From assembly GCA_003252195.1 (NCBI GenBank), contig QKFK01000141.1, forward strand, positions 1 to 54,941: 54,941 nt of DNA. The letters are read 5' to 3'. Positions 50,857 through 54,941 of this stretch are shown piece by piece. The first letter of the stretch is position 1; each line of letters opens with the position of its first letter. Position numbers and translations under genes: made by a program. Source of the stretch: Rhodospirillales bacterium (GTDB taxonomy: Bacteria; Pseudomonadota; Alphaproteobacteria; QKFK01; SZUA-500). Below the pieces are notes generated by a model, which saw only the letters and a program-made list of their open reading frames with translations, did no database searches and had not been told where the DNA came from.

Positions 50857-52719
50857 TTACTTTCTACCATTTTGTTTTAACTTAGATATTACGATAGCTT
50901 CGTTTTTAACTGAAGATTTATTTTTAGGTTTCGTTAGACCTAAATCCTCTGATATTTTTTCCATATCATCAACAAATCCTTTAAGAACACCTAAGCCTTT
51001 ATTCCAAAAGTCTGGTTTTGAAGCATCTAGCCCAAACGGCTTAAGCATATCTTTATAGCCTTCTGAACCACCCTTAGATAGCATGTCAACATACTTGTCT
51101 TGGAAGTTATCAACCTTCTTCTCTTCATAAACCTTATACATTGAGTTAACCAAGCAATCTGCAAACGAATATGCATAAACATAAAAAGGTGTATGAACAG
51201 CGTGAGGCAACTGAGCCCACATATGACTTGAGTTATCATCATAATTCACTTTTGGACCAAGATAAGCTTGCATTTTATCTTTCCAAATTGCTGAAATATC
51301 TTTACTCTCTAACTCACCTTCTTTTCTTTTGTTATGAACTTCTGTCTCATACTCATGGAAAGCAATTTGACGCATTGCAGTATTAATCATATCTGCTGAT
51401 TTACCAGCTAGTAATGCAAGACGCGCTTTAGGATCAGTTTCTTTTGCTAACAAAGACTTAAATGTAAGCATCTCACCAAAAATAGAGGCTGTTTCAGCCA
51501 ATGTAAGTGGAGTGTCTGCCATTAAGGCCCCCTGCTCACGTGATAAGTACTGGTGAATTCCATGCCCTAATTCATGAGCCATAGTACTAACATCATTTGC
51601 AGTACCTTGGAAATTAAGCATTACATAAGGGTGAGCCTTAGGGTTACATGGCATAGCATATGCACCAGATTCTTTACCTTTTCTTGGACCACCATCGATC
51701 CAATTATTGTCGAAGAATTTTTGAGCAATCTCTGACATTTCAGGAGAAAACTCTCTATATGCATCAAGCACAATTTTTTTAGCTTCATCCCATGAGTATT
51801 TTTTATCACTACCAAAAGGAAGTGGAGCATTTCTATCCCAATATTCAAGCTTATCTAAACCAAGCCATTCTGCTTTCATGTCATAAAAACGATGAGATAT
51901 ATCAGCATAATTGTTCTTTACAGAGGTTGCTAAAGCCTCAACAACTTCGTCTTCAACATTATTAGATAGGTTTCTAGCTGAAACAGGCTTATCAAATTTG
52001 TGCCATTTATCATCAACATCTTTGCTCTGAGCTACTGTATTTGTCACAATAGTAAACAAATATTCATTTTGCTTTGTAACTCTATTTATTTCTTTACCAG
52101 CCTTTGCTCTTACCTCTGGGTCTGATGAGTGGAAGAATTCATCCATCTCAGCATCGGCATATTCTTTACCATCTATATTAAAAGTCATATTGGCTCTTGC
52201 TTCATCATAAATTCTTACAATCACGCCTGAACCAGTTTTATTTTTGTCAATTTCAAATTTTGTCATCTCATCACTAAGTTGATGAGGCTTCATTTTACGG
52301 ACTTCTTCTAAATAAGGTTTATATTTTGCGACATCTTTGTGCTTTAAGAAATCTTGAAATTTATCATCAGGAATGTCGTTTATTTCCAAATTAAAAAATA
52401 CATATTTAGAATAATCATCTGTCATTTTATCTTCAGAATCTTTAACAAACTTTTTAATTGGACTGTTATCAAGGTTTGTTGTGTATAAGAGCCCTGAATA
52501 CGATCCAATTTTTTGAATAGTATCCATATTATCCTCATATACTTTAAGCATTTTAGCAAATTCTTCAGGAGATAGGCTAGTAAGTTTGCCTTTATACTCT
52601 TTTTCAAATCTATCAGCATTTTTGCCAACAGAAATCAAATCTTGTTTAAACTCTTTAGAATCGTGCGATGGATATAAATCTGTTAAATCCCATGTAGGCA
52701 AAGCTTTTTCTTGTGTCAT
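50857..52719 (-). CDS. pepF: M3 family oligoendopeptidase (PepF type)
   Basis: This 620-residue zinc metallopeptidase starts at 52719, supported by GGGGGAA upstream; an earlier ATG at 52767 gives a non-family N-terminus. The start TWDLTDLYPSHDS is typical of PepF/M3B enzymes. The catalytic zinc motif is MAHELGHGIHQY (about 375-386), and the downstream Glu ligand lies in LAETASIFGE. It cleaves short peptides in the cytoplasm. Length and motifs are those of an intact enzyme. The last 20 residues are basic and low in order. Confidence 0.92.
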   Translation of the reverse strand: MTQEKALPTWDLTDLYPSHDSKEFKQDLISVGKNADRFEKEYKGKLTSLSPEEFAKMLKVYEDNMDTIQKIGSYSGLLYTTNLDNSPIKKFVKDSEDKMTDDYSKYVFFNLEINDIPDDKFQDFLKHKDVAKYKPYLEEVRKMKPHQLSDEMTKFEIDKNKTGSGVIVRIYDEARANMTFNIDGKEYADAEMDEFFHSSDPEVRAKAGKEINRVTKQNEYLFTIVTNTVAQSKDVDDKWHKFDKPVSARNLSNNVEDEVVEALATSVKNNYADISHRFYDMKAEWLGLDKLEYWDRNAPLPFGSDKKYSWDEAKKIVLDAYREFSPEMSEIAQKFFDNNWIDGGPRKGKESGAYAMPCNPKAHPYVMLNFQGTANDVSTMAHELGHGIHQYLSREQGALMADTPLTLAETASIFGEMLTFKSLLAKETDPKARLALLAGKSADMINTAMRQIAFHEYETEVHNKRKEGELESKDISAIWKDKMQAYLGPKVNYDDNSSHMWAQLPHAVHTPFYVYAYSFADCLVNSMYKVYEEKKVDNFQDKYVDMLSKGGSEGYKDMLKPFGLDASKPDFWNKGLGVLKGFVDDMEKISEDLGLTKPKNKSSVKNEAIVISKLKQNGRK

Positions 52720-52802
52720 ATATTCCCCCATAAAAAAACAACAAAATATTTTGTCTATTTTATACAACTTTTTTTAAATTTAGACAAGCAAAAATATTAT
52801 AA

Positions 52803-52994
52803 CTACAAATCAGAAATCACCTTATCAAAAAACTTTTCCGCCTCTTCTAATGTTTTAAACTCTTGCCCCAAGACACGATTATCTTTGTCCATAACCACAT
52901 AACAAACACGTACTATTCTCATATATTCGTCTGGAACAGTACTCTTACACAAAGAGCAACCCTTTTTAGATTTCACAACATTATACTTAGGCAT
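52803..52994 (-). CDS. Small cysteine-motif protein, 63 residues
   Basis: The sequence starts MPKYNVVKSKKGCSLCKS, with a CxxC pair that may bind zinc, followed by two or three beta strands and a C-terminal helix. It overlaps the kinase gene upstream by 8 nt, so the two are co-translated. The family is not recognised. It is conserved-looking in composition and is probably a real housekeeping small protein. Confidence 0.6.
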   Translation of the reverse strand: MPKYNVVKSKKGCSLCKSTVPDEYMRIVRVCYVVMDKDNRVLGQEFKTLEEAEKFFDKVISDL

Positions 52995-53580
52995 TATTTA
53001 TTTTACCCCTCTTATCAGCGATTATTTTGATAACATTGTCAAAAACCATATTAGCATCCCCATTCGCATCTACTATAGCCCACCCCTCATATGAATCGGG
53101 TACATTAATCACATGTTTTTCTAAAACTTCAATATTACCATCTGAAGCATGACCCATATATTCACTTTGAATTACACCAGAGGCTTTTTCATCTAAACGT
53201 TTTACAATTCTTCTTTTAACCTCACTAATCTCAACATCCAACCAGATTGGTTTTAACTCTGAATTGATTTGTTTTGCAAAATCTTTAATGCCATCTCTAT
53301 ATTCTTTTATCCAAAATCCCATTGGTATAACTACAACAACGCCCTCTTTAACGTAACGCTCTGCTTTTTGATAGCATATATCCATCACTTCTTTATTAAT
53401 TTCTTGCGTATAATCTTTTTGTGTCGTGAGGTAATCAATCGAGTATCCCAGATATTTTCTCCTTTCTATATCGTTATCTACAACTTCTGCCATAACAGAT
53501 GATGTTATAAGATATTTTTGGATTTTATATGCTAAGGTTGTCTTTCCGGCTCCAACAGCACCACCTATTGCTATAATCAT
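52987..53580 (-). CDS. P-loop kinase (AAA_33/deoxynucleoside-kinase-like)
   Basis: This 197-residue protein has Walker A GGAVGAGKTT at residues 6-15, a central acidic strand VVVVIPMGFW, and a lid-like segment with VKRRIVKRLDEKASG. It fits the small AAA_33 kinases that phosphorylate nucleosides, sugars or antibiotics; the substrate is not predictable here. It is the first gene of a two-gene operon with the CxxC protein. Confidence 0.65.
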   Translation of the reverse strand: MIIAIGGAVGAGKTTLAYKIQKYLITSSVMAEVVDNDIERRKYLGYSIDYLTTQKDYTQEINKEVMDICYQKAERYVKEGVVVVIPMGFWIKEYRDGIKDFAKQINSELKPIWLDVEISEVKRRIVKRLDEKASGVIQSEYMGHASDGNIEVLEKHVINVPDSYEGWAIVDANGDANMVFDNVIKIIADKRGKINNA

Positions 53581-53675
53581 TTTAATAACTACCTTACCTA
53601 TATGAAAATAGTTTATAATAAACCCTTGGGTGTATTACGAACATCGATTTATAACCATTATTTATTGTAAAACAA

Positions 53676-54941
53676 ATGACATTTACAAAACGAACCATAG
53701 TTTATTTTATTATTCTATTGTCATGCTTAATGCTTGGCAAGAGCCTCATATTTAAAAAAATAATCTCTAATATTGAGGAAAATTCTATAAACTCAATTAG
53801 AAGACAAGAGATAAATCTAACCAGTGAAATAGCAAGAGATGTAGAAAGTGAATTTAGCAGGCTTTATAATGACATTGAATACATAGCTAACAGCCCTTGC
53901 TCGGCCAATAGTACTAGCACTGAGATTAATACAAATGCCTTTAGAGAGATGATGAAGTCATATCTTAGCTTCTATGATTTTTATCGCAAAGCCAGTATAT
54001 TTGATACAAATGGAATAGAAATAATTTCAATAGAATCTGCAAATGGAATCAGCAAAGAAACTCCAAATACAAAACTTAGAAACCTTTCTAAAGATGCTTT
54101 CTTCATTAACTCATTAAAAAACAAACGCAAAGATATTCTCATATCTAACATAATATACGACAACAATTCTAACGGATATGCGCAATCATCAATAGATATA
54201 TCAGCTCCTATATTTAACAAAGATAATAAAAAAATGGGGATTGTGGTTCTAACCTACAACTTCCAAGAAGTTATTCAATTAATATTATCTCAATACAAGC
54301 TATCATACGGTAGCGGTCAAACTATAGATGAGGACGGATACTGGATTACAAGTAGCAAAAACGAAAATGCCAACAATAGTATAAACATTAATTTTAAAGA
54401 AGAAAACAGCACCGTATTTTCTTTATTTTCCAGACCTAATGGACAAACATTTCACAATGGCAAACTATATACCTTCAATGAAATTCTACCATTTAGAAGA
54501 ATTCTAGAAAAATCAAAGAAAGACAAATGGAGCGAGCCAATGACCATGGCAATGGCTGATGAAATCGCCAAAAAAGCTGGTATGAGCACAAGATGGATAT
54601 CTTACACAGAAGTGAGCCAAGGTAAAATATATGCAACAATTGAGAAAAACCTAAATGATATTGATTACGCAGAAAGAATCGTAAATTATGCAATTATATT
54701 ATTAGCCATTACTATATCTATGTTATGGACAAGACGAGATATTGATGCTCAAAATGTCGAGCTACATGCTGTAGTTAGAGAAGTTACTAATGACTCTGTT
54801 GTTATAACAGATAAAAAAGGATTTATAATATCCAGTAACAGAGCTTTCACTCAAATGATGGGATACTCGCCGAAAGAAGCTGAAGGATTAACTTTTGATA
54901 AGTTTTATGCAAACAAAAGTGACATAGCTAGAAAAAAAGAC
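53676..54941 (+). CDS. Membrane Cache/PAS sensor protein, 3' end outside window
   Basis: The frame is open from ATG 53676 to the last base (422 codons, no stop). A membrane helix (about 7-24) precedes a periplasmic double-Cache-like region (about 25-335). A second membrane helix (about 345-360, IVNYAIILLAITISML) leads into a PAS domain (VVREVTNDSVVITDKKGFI) that runs off the window. The layout is paralogous to the protein at 47433-49403, including GYWI after the second Cache strand. An output domain such as GGDEF is expected beyond 54941. No strong ribosome binding site is visible before the ATG. Confidence 0.8.
   Translation, partial: MTFTKRTIVYFIILLSCLMLGKSLIFKKIISNIEENSINSIRRQEINLTSEIARDVESEFSRLYNDIEYIANSPCSANSTSTEINTNAFREMMKSYLSFYDFYRKASIFDTNGIEIISIESANGISKETPNTKLRNLSKDAFFINSLKNKRKDILISNIIYDNNSNGYAQSSIDISAPIFNKDNKKMGIVVLTYNFQEVIQLILSQYKLSYGSGQTIDEDGYWITSSKNENANNSININFKEENSTVFSLFSRPNGQTFHNGKLYTFNEILPFRRILEKSKKDKWSEPMTMAMADEIAKKAGMSTRWISYTEVSQGKIYATIEKNLNDIDYAERIVNYAIILLAITISMLWTRRDIDAQNVELHAVVREVTNDSVVITDKKGFIISSNRAFTQMMGYSPKEAEGLTFDKFYANKSDIARKKD

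Overview
This window reads as DNA from an AT-rich Gram-negative bacterium, most likely a proteobacterium. The support is two lipoproteins with clear lipoboxes, Cache/PAS sensor proteins, a tRNA-Thr with an encoded CCA end, and a RepC-like replication protein of the kind common in alphaproteobacterial plasmids. I cannot assign a genus. Most of the window is accessory DNA carrying an unusually dense set of anti-phage genes.

Bases 1-23060 are a chromosomal defence island. It opens with a frameshifted hipA remnant. Bases 19023 down to 961 then form one tightly packed minus-strand run: an SF1 helicase-nuclease, a small HTH protein, a PLD-like/SNF2 helicase, a DUF4391 protein, an Abi_C/HEPN-like protein, a small unknown protein, a type III-like methyltransferase (Mod), a RhuM-like DNA-binding protein, a Fic/Doc toxin, a type III Res subunit, two reverse transcriptases resembling drt3a and drt3b, and a structured RNA carrying CACACACA that ends at an intrinsic terminator. 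The last three parts make a complete DRT3-type system starting 3 nt after the res stop. Base composition suggests a GC-richer methylation/restriction backbone into which AT-rich modules (Abi, DRT3, the middle of mod, the N-terminal part of the helicase) were exchanged or inserted. A divergent single-gene SF2 helicase with a PD-(D/E)xK C-terminus follows at 19215.

Bases 23106-47326 are an integrated mobilizable element of about 24.2 kb. It is bounded by a perfect 45-bp repeat of the 3' part of tRNA-Thr(UGU). The intact tRNA sits at 47282-47357 beside the integrase, and the truncated copy sits at 23106 next to what was the tRNA's own terminator. Inside are a RepC-like/MobC-like/MOBP-relaxase operon and a restriction block flanked by ~130-bp inverted repeats (a GmrSD-like DUF262/DUF1524 protein plus a complete type I hsdM-hsdS-hsdR). 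Further on are an ABC-type ATPase, a protein resembling OGG-fold glycosylases, a 700-bp non-coding region with phased 16-bp dyads and tandem hairpins, a cluster of small membrane/lipoprotein genes behind an attenuator-like leader, two tandem lipoproteins, an Ala-Lys-repeat membrane protein, an AlpA-like protein and the tyrosine integrase.

Bases 47400-54941 look like ordinary chromosome: a Cache/PAS/degenerate-GGDEF protein, a YqhD-like iron alcohol dehydrogenase, an M3 oligoendopeptidase, a small cysteine-containing protein, a P-loop kinase, and the start of a second Cache/PAS protein running off the window.

The most interesting items are the DRT3 RNA with its candidate dinucleotide-repeat template, the phased dyad array at 39493-39654, the two look-alike tandem-hairpin RNAs (22700 and 39460), the inverted repeats around the restriction cargo, and the alternative-pairing leader at 41001-41142.
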